The notes under the pieces were generated by a model. The model was not told where the DNA came from. It saw nothing but the letters and a program-made list of their open reading frames with translations, and ran no database searches. A stretch of 64,000 nt of DNA. Source: Bacteroidales bacterium (GTDB lineage: Bacteria; Bacteroidota; Bacteroidia; Bacteroidales; P3). Below are positions 57,187-64,000 of this stretch, piece after piece; within the stretch, counting starts at the first letter, position 1, and each line of letters starts with the position of its first letter. The stretch spans positions 90,593 through 154,592 of the forward strand of contig JAEEZY010000031.1 of assembly GCA_016292015.1 (NCBI GenBank). Reading direction: 5' to 3'. Both the position numbers and the translations under genes were made by a program.

Positions 57187-57816
57187 CTATCTCTCCGTTC
57201 TCTTCGGCATCCTCTTTATCATGATGCGTTCATCTTTCCTAATCGTCTTCAGCTCTTTAGCTGGCGACTTGAGTTTTGCATCGTGCTTTTTGTCGTTGAA
57301 CAACTTTACGTCTTCCTTGCGGACATTCTTCTCAATCTCCATCTTACTTTCTTTCGACTTCATGCCCGAGGCCTCCATCAGGCCGTCGAGCTCCAACGCC
57401 AGCATCTTCTTTCCGACTTCTCCCGCAGGCACCGACGGCATGGTGCATGGATCACAGTTAATTTTTGCAATCTGACCTACACATTGCATCTTACTGATAG
57501 ACCCTGACGCCAACTGCGGCACCCATGTCTCGGCCACATCAATCCTCTTGACGTATTGCTCTCCAGTCTCAATATTCACTCCCATAACGGTGACACCGAC
57601 GGTATCTGATGTCACTTTCTTAATCTCCACGCAACTCATGGCTGGAACCTCACAGCATCCGCAATATTCCATCATAACATTGTGCTGACGCAATATCTTA
57701 GCCACCTGCGAAGCCTGCACACCCGTCAACGCTGACGCTCCGTCATCGGCCTTCTGCGCATTGCACACCAGCATCGGTGCAACCATTGCAACCAGCAAAA
57801 CCAAATGCCCTTTCAT
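57187..57816 (-). CDS. Uncharacterised exported protein
   Basis: 209 residues with a signal peptide (LVLLVAMVAPMLVCNAQ). The mature N-terminal half has paired Cys (MEYCGCCEVPAMSC, MQCVGQIAKINCDPC) that suggest metal binding or disulfides; the C-terminal half is highly charged (Lys/Glu-rich) and helical, ending KRMPKRTER. No family is recognised. It starts 19 bp after the stop of the PepSY-like gene, so the two are likely one operon. Confidence 0.8.
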   Translation of the reverse strand: MKGHLVLLVAMVAPMLVCNAQKADDGASALTGVQASQVAKILRQHNVMMEYCGCCEVPAMSCVEIKKVTSDTVGVTVMGVNIETGEQYVKRIDVAETWVPQLASGSISKMQCVGQIAKINCDPCTMPSVPAGEVGKKMLALELDGLMEASGMKSKESKMEIEKNVRKEDVKLFNDKKHDAKLKSPAKELKTIRKDERIMIKRMPKRTER

Positions 57817-57835
57817 GTATTATTCTGCTTTACGA

Positions 57836-58852
57836 TTACTGAAGGTCTCTCTCGTCGAGCGGAGCAGCAAGCAGGCCCATGAACTTGGCCGAGTTGTCAA
57901 ACTCCATACGAGTGTATTTAGGTTTCTTCTGACCTTTTATCTTCTGACTTACCACCACGTATGTATATGGCTTGGGTTTCTTGCCCGTGGTTTCATCGCG
58001 GTATTTAGAGTCATACTCGTAAACCACCATCTTTTCCACTTTGTATTTCTCGTTTTTGTATTTCTCGTCCAAATATTTGATGATGGCGTTGGTGTAACGT
58101 TCCTTAGGCAGCACCTTTCCGGTCATGATTGCCTTCTCAGTGTTCACGTCATACACTGCCTCGAACTCAACCTTCTGGTTGTTTGAGTAATAGGCCACGA
58201 ATTGGTCAGCACCTCTCTTAATCCAGTCAGGCCCCACGCTGATACGCGCCGGTGGCACCTTCTTGGTGAACGCTGCCACAATTCCGTTCGACGGAGCCTC
58301 TTTGGGAGACGAGGCCTTGTCCTCTTCCGGTGCGGGACGTTTGTTCAGGCTTTTCTCCTCTGGATTGTTGCGTGCATAGTAGTCGGCCTTCACCTCGTCA
58401 GGATCGGGTGCATTGTTCTTCATAAGCTTGCCCTTGGTATCGAATATCATCTCACAGTCCTCGGCTCCGACACCCTTCCTCACCACTATCATGCGATAGT
58501 AGTTGTCACCGCTCATTTCCTCCACATATTCCACGTGTTTCACACGATAGCCGGGATAGTTGTTCACGAAATATGTGTTCATCAGCGTCGGACACTCTTT
58601 CAATTCTGTCGGGAAGGTGGTGTACTGCCAGTCGCCGTTGGCAGTGAAATAGCAGCGCCCCGCCTGACCGTCTATCATGACATCGGCTATATATTGCCCC
58701 GGTGCCTGGTACCAGGTTTTCACCTTGTAGGCCTCGTATGTCTTCTCCAACGAGAGAAGCACCGATTTGGGCACGTCTGTTTCCTTTATCTTTGTCTGTG
58801 CCGAAAGCAACATCGGCAGACACATGGCAACAATCAGAAGCAGTTTTTTCAT
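57836..58852 (-). CDS. Exported PepSY-like protein
   Basis: 338 residues with a signal peptide (LLLIVAMCLPMLLSAQ). It contains about three PepSY-like beta-lactamase-inhibitor-type modules: TDVPKSVLLSLEKTYEAYKVKTWYQA in pieces, WQYTTFPTELKECPTLMNTYFVNNYPGYRV in pieces with DTKGKL after, and NAIIKYLDEKYKNEKYKVEKMVVYEY. A Pro/Glu-rich linker lies at about 165-195. Such proteins may bind or hold other periplasmic proteins; function is not known. It is the first gene of a two-gene operon. Confidence 0.85.
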   Translation of the reverse strand: MKKLLLIVAMCLPMLLSAQTKIKETDVPKSVLLSLEKTYEAYKVKTWYQAPGQYIADVMIDGQAGRCYFTANGDWQYTTFPTELKECPTLMNTYFVNNYPGYRVKHVEYVEEMSGDNYYRMIVVRKGVGAEDCEMIFDTKGKLMKNNAPDPDEVKADYYARNNPEEKSLNKRPAPEEDKASSPKEAPSNGIVAAFTKKVPPARISVGPDWIKRGADQFVAYYSNNQKVEFEAVYDVNTEKAIMTGKVLPKERYTNAIIKYLDEKYKNEKYKVEKMVVYEYDSKYRDETTGKKPKPYTYVVVSQKIKGQKKPKYTRMEFDNSAKFMGLLAAPLDERDLQ

Positions 58853-58932
58853 ATCTTTTTCTTGATTTGGGGTTTGTCGTTTAGTATTTTTCGGAAAAGG
58901 TTTCTTGCATTTATAACGTCAGTCCTTCCCTT

Positions 58933-60228
58933 TTATTGTTTGAATAATACGTCTTTGCGGTCAGGACTTATCGACACCGCCATTATGTTCACGCCCGTGA
59001 TTTTCTCTATGGCATAAAGATATTCCAAAAGCCGCGCCGGCAACTCCGTGTAACTCTTGGCGCCGTTCAGCTCTTGTCGCCATCCCGGATAGGTCTCATA
59101 CACCGGTTTTATCTCCACCGCGTTGAACTCATACGGCAACTCGTCGGTCTGTTTGCCGCATATCTCATAGTGCGTACACATCTTTATCTCCTCAAAGTCG
59201 TTCATCACGTCGGGCTTTGTCACGAACAAATCAGTCACTCCATTCAACATGCAGGCATATTTCAGCGCCGGTATGTCTATCCATCCGCATCTGCGCGAAC
59301 GCCCCGTGGTGGCTCCGTATTCATGTCCCAGCTGGCACAGCCGTTCACCTGTCTCGTCAAACAGCTCTGTCGGGAACGGACCAGCGCCCACTCGAGTGCA
59401 GTACGCCTTTGTGATTCCCATCACCCGGCCAATCCTCGAAGGGGCGACACCCAATCCCGAGCATACTCCAGCGGTGATTGTGCTGGAGGATGTGACGAAC
59501 GGGTAAGAGCCGAAGTCTATATCCAGCATCGAACCCTGTGCCCCTTCGGCCAACACCTTCTTGCCTTCGTCAAGACATTTGTTTATGAAATATTCACTGT
59601 TGACGAACTTGAACTGTTTCAGTACCTCCAATGACGCCATCCACTCCTTCTCATATTCTTCCACACTCATGTTGTCAATCTTGAAACTCTCCACATCGAA
59701 CTTCAGCGTGTGTGCCGTCTGCAGGTGCTGCACTTTCAGCAGTTCGTAGTGTTCTTTGAAGTCAAACTCCGTGATATCGCCCACCCTGATTCCTGTTCGG
59801 GCTATCTTGTCGGTATAGGCCGGGCCTATGCCTTTCAGCGTTGACCCTATCTTCGCGTTGCCCTTCGCCTTCTCGTTTGCGGCGTCGAGCATCCTGTGGG
59901 TCGGCAGTATCAGGTGTGCCTTCTTCGATATGTATAAGTTCTTCGTTGCGTCAATGCCTTTTTCCTTCAACGCCTGCACCTCCTGCGCGAAGATCCTCGG
60001 CTCTATCAACACACCGTTGCCTATCACATTTATTTTCGATTCATGGAATATGCCCGAGGGTATGATATGAAGCACATGCTTTATGCCGTTGAACTCCAAC
60101 GTATGCCCTGCATTCGGACCGCCCTGGAATCTCGCTATCACGTCATATTGCGGTGTCAACACATCGACCACTTTTCCCTTTCCCTCATCGCCCCATTGGA
60201 GGCCCAACAATACATCCACTTTGCTCAT
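58933..60228 (-). CDS. purA: Adenylosuccinate synthase
   Basis: Purine pathway enzyme of 431 residues: GTP-dependent joining of IMP and aspartate. GTP loop LLGLQWGDEGKGK at about 6-18, GGPNAGHT, GTTTGRSRRCGW (as GATTGRSRRCGW), and the C-terminal GTP site near KSYTELP. Length is standard. The gene is 75 bp after the stop of the 60304 gene upstream, without a visible terminator. Confidence 0.98.
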   Translation of the reverse strand: MSKVDVLLGLQWGDEGKGKVVDVLTPQYDVIARFQGGPNAGHTLEFNGIKHVLHIIPSGIFHESKINVIGNGVLIEPRIFAQEVQALKEKGIDATKNLYISKKAHLILPTHRMLDAANEKAKGNAKIGSTLKGIGPAYTDKIARTGIRVGDITEFDFKEHYELLKVQHLQTAHTLKFDVESFKIDNMSVEEYEKEWMASLEVLKQFKFVNSEYFINKCLDEGKKVLAEGAQGSMLDIDFGSYPFVTSSSTITAGVCSGLGVAPSRIGRVMGITKAYCTRVGAGPFPTELFDETGERLCQLGHEYGATTGRSRRCGWIDIPALKYACMLNGVTDLFVTKPDVMNDFEEIKMCTHYEICGKQTDELPYEFNAVEIKPVYETYPGWRQELNGAKSYTELPARLLEYLYAIEKITGVNIMAVSISPDRKDVLFKQ

Positions 60229-60303
60229 GATATTGTTTTAGATTTTATGTTTTGTGTTATTACTTTCAACCCAAACTGACAACTGTCCACTGACTACCGA
60301 CCA

Positions 60304-60900
60304 CTATCGGTTCTTGAACCACTCAATAAACTCAGGCAGGTCGTCCATCTTTTTGTATCCCTCCTTGAAAGGCTCGTTTGGTATCGCGCACACATCCAGA
60401 TAACCTATCAGCGTCGCACAGTCGAATTCGCCTATCAGTGCCTCCACCGTCACATACACTCCCACCAGCTGGTCGTCGTCTCCTTCCACCGGATTTTCCA
60501 TCGCCACTCTCAGCCCCACCATGTCGGGCGACTCCTCGTTTTCCAACTCCGTGAAATACATCTTCCTCGTGTCGAAGCGGTATTTGTCGAACATCACTTT
60601 CAACCCCTTTCCCTTAGGCTGCTTGAACGCCACAAACTCCCACCAGTCCATGTCCGGCGCTTCCTCCACCAGATCCGTCACATACTTGAACAAATCAGTG
60701 TCTCCCTCTGCCGAGAAGGTCACGGTGCGCCCGTTTGGCGTTTGTTCTCCCATCTCAAAGGTCAACCCCTCGCAATAGGATTCCAATGCCTTCTGCATCT
60801 CGTTGAGCAGACTCTTTGCCACAGCCTCTTCCTGGTCGTCAAGCATTGTCAGCTGTTCATTGTTCTCCTCAAACCATTTCCAAAATATCTCTGTCTTCAT
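60304..60900 (-). CDS. Uncharacterised cytoplasmic protein (DUF695-like)
   Basis: 198 residues from ATG 60900, with IFWKWFEENNEQL at the start, several acidic stretches, and a W-rich end (PEFIEWFKNR). The pattern (WKWFEEN, DMDWWEFVAFKQP, MYFTELENEE) weakly recalls DUF695 proteins. No catalytic motif is seen. It is 27 bp after the murB stop and third in the operon with the lipoprotein and murB. Confidence 0.78.
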   Translation of the reverse strand: MKTEIFWKWFEENNEQLTMLDDQEEAVAKSLLNEMQKALESYCEGLTFEMGEQTPNGRTVTFSAEGDTDLFKYVTDLVEEAPDMDWWEFVAFKQPKGKGLKVMFDKYRFDTRKMYFTELENEESPDMVGLRVAMENPVEGDDDQLVGVYVTVEALIGEFDCATLIGYLDVCAIPNEPFKEGYKKMDDLPEFIEWFKNR

Positions 60901-60927
60901 GTATGATTGTCTTCTTTTTTGCATAAT

Positions 60928-61947
60928 CTATCTGCTCCGCACAAACTCCGCCTCACACTCCAACTCCACTCCATACCTTCCTCTCACATCGTCCTTTATG
61001 GCATCCGCAAGCCGCCTCACATCCTCGCCCCTGCATCCACCATTGTTCACCAGCACCAGCGCCTGCTTCTCATACACACCGCAGCGCCCCATCGTCCTGC
61101 CTTTCCAGCCGCACCTGTCTATCAGCCATCCGGCCGCCAGTTTCATACCATCCTCTGTCTCGTGCGCCGGCATATCAGGGTTTTCTTTCTTCAACCACTC
61201 ATATCTCTCCCTCGTCACCACAGGGTTCTTGAAGAAACTTCCTGCATTTCCCAAATCCTCCGGCTTCGGCAGCTTCGACCATCTTATCCTCTCCACCGCC
61301 CTGCTCACCGTCTCTGCGTCCTTCGCGCCTCCTTCTCCCAGTTCATCCGCCAGCGCCTTGTATGTGAGCACCGGCTCATATATCTTGCTCAGCCTGTATC
61401 GCACACTCGTCACCACATATCGTTTGCCTTCCTCGTGTTTGAACCGGCTCTCCCTGTATCCGTATCCGCATTCTTCCCTCTTGAACTCCACCTCCCTGCG
61501 CCCCCTCACGTCATACGCCTTCACACCCTCTATCACATCCTTCGCCTCCACCCCATAGGCCCCTATGTTCTGCACCGCCGACGCACCCACCGTTCCCGGT
61601 ATCGCCGTCAGGTTCTCCACCCCGTGCCACCCCTCGGCCACACACCGCCTCACAAACTCGTCCCACACCTCGCCGGCCTTCGCCTCCACCGTCACTTCCC
61701 CTTCGTTCTCCGTAACCACTTTCACGCCCTTGTTCCTCATCACCAGCGCCAACCCCTCGTATCTTTCCCCAAACACTAAGTTGCTCCCCTGCCCTATCAC
61801 CACATATCCACCCTCGCACAGCCTGCCCGCCTTCGCCAACTCAGCCACATCCCCCGCCTCACGCACAACCGCAAGCCCCTTGGCCCTGCAGTCGATACCG
61901 AAAGTGTTGTATTCCAACAGGGATGCCTCCGACTCCAGCGTCACCAT
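60928..61947 (-). CDS. murB: UDP-N-acetylenolpyruvoylglucosamine reductase
   Basis: FAD-dependent second step of peptidoglycan precursor synthesis, 339 residues (type I size). FAD-binding VVIGQGSNLVF at about 47-57, GTVGASAVQNIGAYG, ECGYGYRESRFK, the catalytic Ser region NAGSFFKNPVV, and AAGWLIDRCGWKGRTMG. Start 61947 is 8 bp after the lipoprotein stop. It is the middle gene of a three-gene operon. Confidence 0.96.
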   Translation of the reverse strand: MVTLESEASLLEYNTFGIDCRAKGLAVVREAGDVAELAKAGRLCEGGYVVIGQGSNLVFGERYEGLALVMRNKGVKVVTENEGEVTVEAKAGEVWDEFVRRCVAEGWHGVENLTAIPGTVGASAVQNIGAYGVEAKDVIEGVKAYDVRGRREVEFKREECGYGYRESRFKHEEGKRYVVTSVRYRLSKIYEPVLTYKALADELGEGGAKDAETVSRAVERIRWSKLPKPEDLGNAGSFFKNPVVTRERYEWLKKENPDMPAHETEDGMKLAAGWLIDRCGWKGRTMGRCGVYEKQALVLVNNGGCRGEDVRRLADAIKDDVRGRYGVELECEAEFVRSR

Positions 61948-61955
61948 TTCCTAGC

Positions 61956-62429
61956 CTATTTTCTCGGTTTATAGAACGTAATCTCACGCCTTGCCGACAC
62001 CCCGTTCATCGAATCCGTCGTGCTCAGCACCATCCAGCGCCCCTTTAGTTTCTCTATCGTGTATTCCATCGTATCTATCGTCAACGTCTCATCCGTCAGC
62101 GCATACGTCAGCGTGTCCCTCGTCAGCGTGTTTCGCAGCGACGCCAACTCGTTCCTCAGGCTGTCCGTCAGCATGTACGGCGGCATGGTCAGCAACGGGT
62201 GCTTCTCACCATAACTGAAATACACCGAGTCGTTATCCATGAAGCACAGCGTTATAGCGCTGTCCGTAAGGTTCTTCATGTCCTCCACGCCCGTCGAATC
62301 CGTATAATACAGATGGTCCGAAGCCTGCTGCCAGAACCCCACTATTACCTTGTCCTTCGAGCACGACACCATCGCAACCGACAGCACCGCCGCGGCCAAC
62401 ACCGCTATGATTCCAACTTTTTTATTCAT
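61956..62429 (-). CDS. Uncharacterised lipoprotein upstream of murB
   Basis: 157 residues. Lipoprotein signal (LAAAVLSVAMVSC, Cys at about 23), then a lipocalin-like set of strands with repeated T/D/Y patterns (VIVGFWQQASDHLYY, AITLCFMDNDSVYFSY, TLTRDTLTYALTDETLTIDTMEY in pieces, LKGRWMVL, REITFYK). This resembles the META/lipocalin-5-like small proteins of Bacteroidales. It is the first gene of the murB operon, with a TAnnTTTG box at 62461-62468. Confidence 0.82.
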   Translation of the reverse strand: MNKKVGIIAVLAAAVLSVAMVSCSKDKVIVGFWQQASDHLYYTDSTGVEDMKNLTDSAITLCFMDNDSVYFSYGEKHPLLTMPPYMLTDSLRNELASLRNTLTRDTLTYALTDETLTIDTMEYTIEKLKGRWMVLSTTDSMNGVSARREITFYKPRK

Positions 62430-62460
62430 ATTCTCCAGTATTTACTTTCCAAATAGACTG

Positions 62461-62468
62461 CAAAAATA
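62461..62468 (-). promoter_or_regulatory. Promoter -7 element for the murB operon
   Basis: TATTTTTG on minus (TAnnTTTG), 32 bp before the lipoprotein start. Confidence 0.55.
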
Positions 62469-62619
62469 CAAAAAATAACCCATTCTCCACCCATTAAATG
62501 TTAAATACATCTAAACGCCCTCCTACCGTACTATATTACAACACCTTACCCTACAACCAAATCACACCCCACCATACCCCACCCCTCCAACATCCCGACA
62601 ACATCCCCTCTCGCAGCCG

Positions 62620-62677
62620 CCGTTGGCACATCCCACCGTTGGCAAAAAAAAGCCGTTGGCACCGACTGCCGTTGGCC
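62620..62677. repeat. Four spaced copies of CCGTTGGCA
   Basis: 9-mers at 62620-62628, 62636-62644, 62653-62661 and 62669-62677 (the last CCGTTGGCC), start-to-start spacing 16, 17 and 16 bp. The surrounding 62469-62945 has no gene; its open frames are chance reads of C/A-rich sequence. Confidence 0.85.
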
Positions 62678-62782
62678 CACCCACACCGCGCCACCGATCC
62701 CGCGCCAGCAAATCCACGTTGCCGACCCCCGTCATCAAAGGTTTATCCCCAGCCGTACATGGGCGTTGCCACCGCCCAACAC

Positions 62783-62820
62783 AAAAGGGAGTCAAAAGGG
62801 GACCAAAAGGGGACCAAAAC
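62783..62820. repeat. 11-bp array AAAAGGGGACC x 3.4
   Basis: Units AAAAGGGAGTC, AAAAGGGGACC, AAAAGGGGACC and a partial. Similar to the minus-strand reading of the array at 63564-63589. Confidence 0.92.
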
Positions 62821-62945
62821 CAACAAACCACAGAACCATGATTATCAGCACCTTGCAACCACCAAAAATCCACCACTTTCAACCACCTTCCAAAATCACA
62901 ATCCACACCTCCATCACACAGACAATCAACAAAAAAACAAAAAAC

Positions 62946-62975
62946 AAAAAAGGAGATTCATCAGAACCTCCTTTC
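62946..62975 (-). terminator. Terminator of tRNA-Leu(CAA)
   Basis: Stem AAAGGAG/CTCCTTT followed on minus by TTTTTTGTTTTTTG, directly after the tRNA 3' end. Confidence 0.75.
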
Positions 62976-62977
62976 CG

Positions 62978-63060
62978 TACCCCGGGGGGGACTTGAACCC
63001 CCACGCCATTGCTGACAGCAGATTTTGAGTCTACCGCGTCTACCATTCCGCCACCAGGGC
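62978..63060 (-). tRNA. tRNA-Leu (anticodon CAA)
   Basis: Class II tRNA; acceptor GCCCTGG/CCGGGGT (one wobble), anticodon stem-loop GTAGA-CTCAAAA-TCTGC, long variable arm, G/C-rich T stem. CCA is not encoded. Confidence 0.95.
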
Positions 63061-63086
63061 ATGATTTTTGCTTTCAAAATCGGATG

Positions 63087-63117
63087 CAAAAGTATGCAGT
63101 TTTTTTTAATTAGCAAA
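63087..63117 (-). promoter_or_regulatory. Bacteroidetes-type promoter for tRNA-Leu(CAA)
   Basis: On minus, TTTG (63114-63117), 19 bp, TACTTTTG (63087-63094); 26 bp before the tRNA. Confidence 0.8.
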
Positions 63118-63209
63118 ATATTTTCGTCACGCCACCCCGCACCAAGCCACCCTACACCATTAAATACGCACTAGTTATCAATAATTTACCCCACAAATAA
63201 AAAATTTAT

Positions 63210-63240
63210 TTTGCTGTAATAAAAAATTGTAGTACTTTTG
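63210..63240 (+). promoter_or_regulatory. Bacteroidetes-type promoter for the tRNA-Leu pair
   Basis: TTTG (63210-63213), 19 bp, TACTTTTG (63233-63240); 23 bp before tRNA-Leu(GAG). Divergent to the promoter at 63087-63117. Confidence 0.82.
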
Positions 63241-63263
63241 CAACCGCTTTCGAGAGAAACGAA

Positions 63264-63347
63264 GCCCAGGTGGTGGAATTGGTAGACACGCTACTTTGAG
63301 GGGGTAGTCGCCGTAGGGCGGTGCAAGTTCAAGTCTTGTCCTGGGCA
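63264..63347 (+). tRNA. tRNA-Leu (anticodon GAG)
   Basis: Acceptor GCCCAGG/CCTGGGC, anticodon stem-loop CTACT-TTGAGGG-GGTAG, variable arm CGCCGTAGGGCG, T loop TTCAAGT. CCA is not encoded. Confidence 0.95.
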
Positions 63348-63414
63348 CAAAAAAGAGCAATGAAAAGTTGCTTTTTTTTACTACCAAGTCCCAAAAGACA
63401 GTGGGACACCAGTT

Positions 63415-63499
<85 letters not shown>

Positions 63500-63563
63500 A
63501 AGAGATTTTGCAAGTAACTCAAAATGAGCGAAAATGCAGAATCTTTTTTCTTTTATATCCCAG

Positions 63564-63589
63564 TTTTGGCCACCTTTTGGCCACCTTTT
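63564..63589. repeat. 11-bp array TTTTGGCCACC x 2.4
   Basis: Two perfect 11-bp units and TTTT. The reverse complement unit AAAAGGTGGCC is 9/11 identical to the unit at 62783-62820. Confidence 0.9.
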
Positions 63590-63602
63590 CGAGAAAGGTA
63601 TG

Positions 63603-63629
63603 AAAAAGGGGTGCCAAACGACACCCCTT
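63603..63629 (-). terminator. Hairpin after the 64-residue frame
   Basis: Stem AAGGGGTG/CACCCCTT followed on minus by TTTTTCA. Confidence 0.65.
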
Positions 63630-63639
63630 AATCTTTGAC

Positions 63640-63834
63640 TCAGTCCTCATCAAAAAAACGTATATAACGGCAATCGCCACGCTGTCGGCATAATTCTAAT
63701 GTCATGGATGATGACGAATGGCTTCGGAGTGTTTTGGAACTTTTTGATGTATAAATGTGCATAATAGCCAAACCCATATTGTTTATTGCCAGACAATCCC
63801 AATTTGCAACTTGCTGTGACAGAGTCTGATTCAT
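63640..63834 (-). CDS. Possible small protein, 64 residues
   Basis: A frame from ATG 63834 (MNQTLSQQVANWDCLA) to 63640, ending RGDCRYIRFFDED. An AAGGAGG site stands about 15 bp before the ATG and a terminator-like hairpin follows the stop, which favours a real gene; the family is unknown. The AT-rich composition differs from the core genes, and the frame may be the end of a degraded mobile gene. Confidence 0.35.
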   Translation of the reverse strand: MNQTLSQQVANWDCLAINNMGLAIMHIYTSKSSKTLRSHSSSSMTLELCRQRGDCRYIRFFDED

Positions 63835-64000
63835 TCTAATCGTTTTTTCCTCCTTAGGAGACTTCCTGTTGATTTGAATTGTATTTTATTATTGATTTCT
63901 TTATTAAGAAATATATTTTTAGTGTCAAAATGACTGAGTTTTAGAGCCTTCTAATAAAAATTTCCGCTACCAATCCGTTGATTTTCGCTTGTTTACAGAC
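63835..64000. other. AT-rich window end
   Basis: No gene is visible. Composition is clearly more AT-rich than the preceding coding regions. It may be the start of inserted DNA downstream of tRNA-Leu(CAG). Confidence 0.4.

Noticed and set aside
62498..63028. 176-codon open frame before tRNA-Leu(CAA)
   Set aside because: It crosses the repeat arrays, the tRNA terminator and part of the tRNA; the translation is Pro/His/Thr low complexity.
63930..63950. GTTTTAGAGCC-like string that recalls a Cas9 crRNA repeat
   Set aside because: A single occurrence with no second repeat, spacer or cas gene in view.

Overview
The window comes from a chromosome of the phylum Bacteroidota, most likely order Bacteroidales; family and genus cannot be fixed from sequence alone. 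Supporting signs are the Bacteroidetes-type promoter (TTTG, 19-20 bp, TAnnTTTG) upstream of many genes and tRNAs, a type IX secretion C-terminal domain on a BspA-like surface protein, many small lipoproteins, DUF4476, PCMD-like and YD-repeat proteins, an N-terminally extended NusB, and a cobalamin-riboswitch-controlled TonB receptor paired with a BtuG-like lipoprotein. Coding regions are moderately GC-rich and intergenic spacers are AT-rich. Strong Shine-Dalgarno sites are rare.

Layout. 1-5.6 kb (mainly minus): partial aroC, FKBP isomerase, butyrate kinase, a secreted HExxH protein, then an AAA/DUF4143 ATPase on plus. 5.6-10.8 kb (minus, accessory): a 1000-residue LRR/InlB-repeat surface protein downstream of a Mrr-like restriction protein, then a decayed AbiEii-type nucleotidyltransferase behind a DUF6922 gene. 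10.9-17.3 kb (minus): DUF58, trxA, EnvC-like protein, PPi-type phosphofructokinase, lipoprotein plus beta-barrel, HU. 17.3-18.2 kb: long non-coding spacer. 18.2-31.3 kb (plus): PCMD-like protein, leuS, the nusB-DUF1573-yajC-YbbR-coaE cluster, a GH3/beta-lactamase fusion, a TerB/DnaJ protein, an AsmA-like protein. 31.7-37.8 kb (plus): candidate small RNA, ispD, ECF-like membrane protein, a six-cluster Fe-S membrane protein, a Tat-signal aldo/keto reductase, tatA, tatC, mntP. 37.8-43.5 kb (minus): rplI-rpsR-rpsF, six tRNAs, mutS, Zn peptidase. 43.6-48.2 kb: an operon of uncharacterised secreted proteins and a divergent YD-repeat protein. 48.7-52.1 kb (plus): B12 riboswitch, BtuB-like receptor, BtuG-like lipoprotein. 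52.2-55.3 kb: small secreted proteins within a roughly 315 bp segmental duplication, then tRNA-Phe. 55.3-62.4 kb: yqeY, thioesterase, lipoprotein, PepSY protein, purA, murB operon. 62.5-64 kb: three tRNA-Leu genes bracketed by related 11-bp repeat arrays, entering an AT-rich end.

Functional links. The Fe-S membrane protein carries an internal twin-arginine motif and the following aldo/keto reductase an N-terminal one; tatA and tatC follow directly, so this is probably an exported redox module encoded with its own translocase. The riboswitch, receptor and propeller lipoprotein form a vitamin B12 capture unit.

The least explained property of the window is the intergenic DNA. Many spacers hold short-period arrays (7, 8 or 11 bp) whose unit sequence differs from locus to locus while the period recurs. 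Two such tracts lie inside open reading frames (ispD, and the junction of the Fe-S fusion protein).
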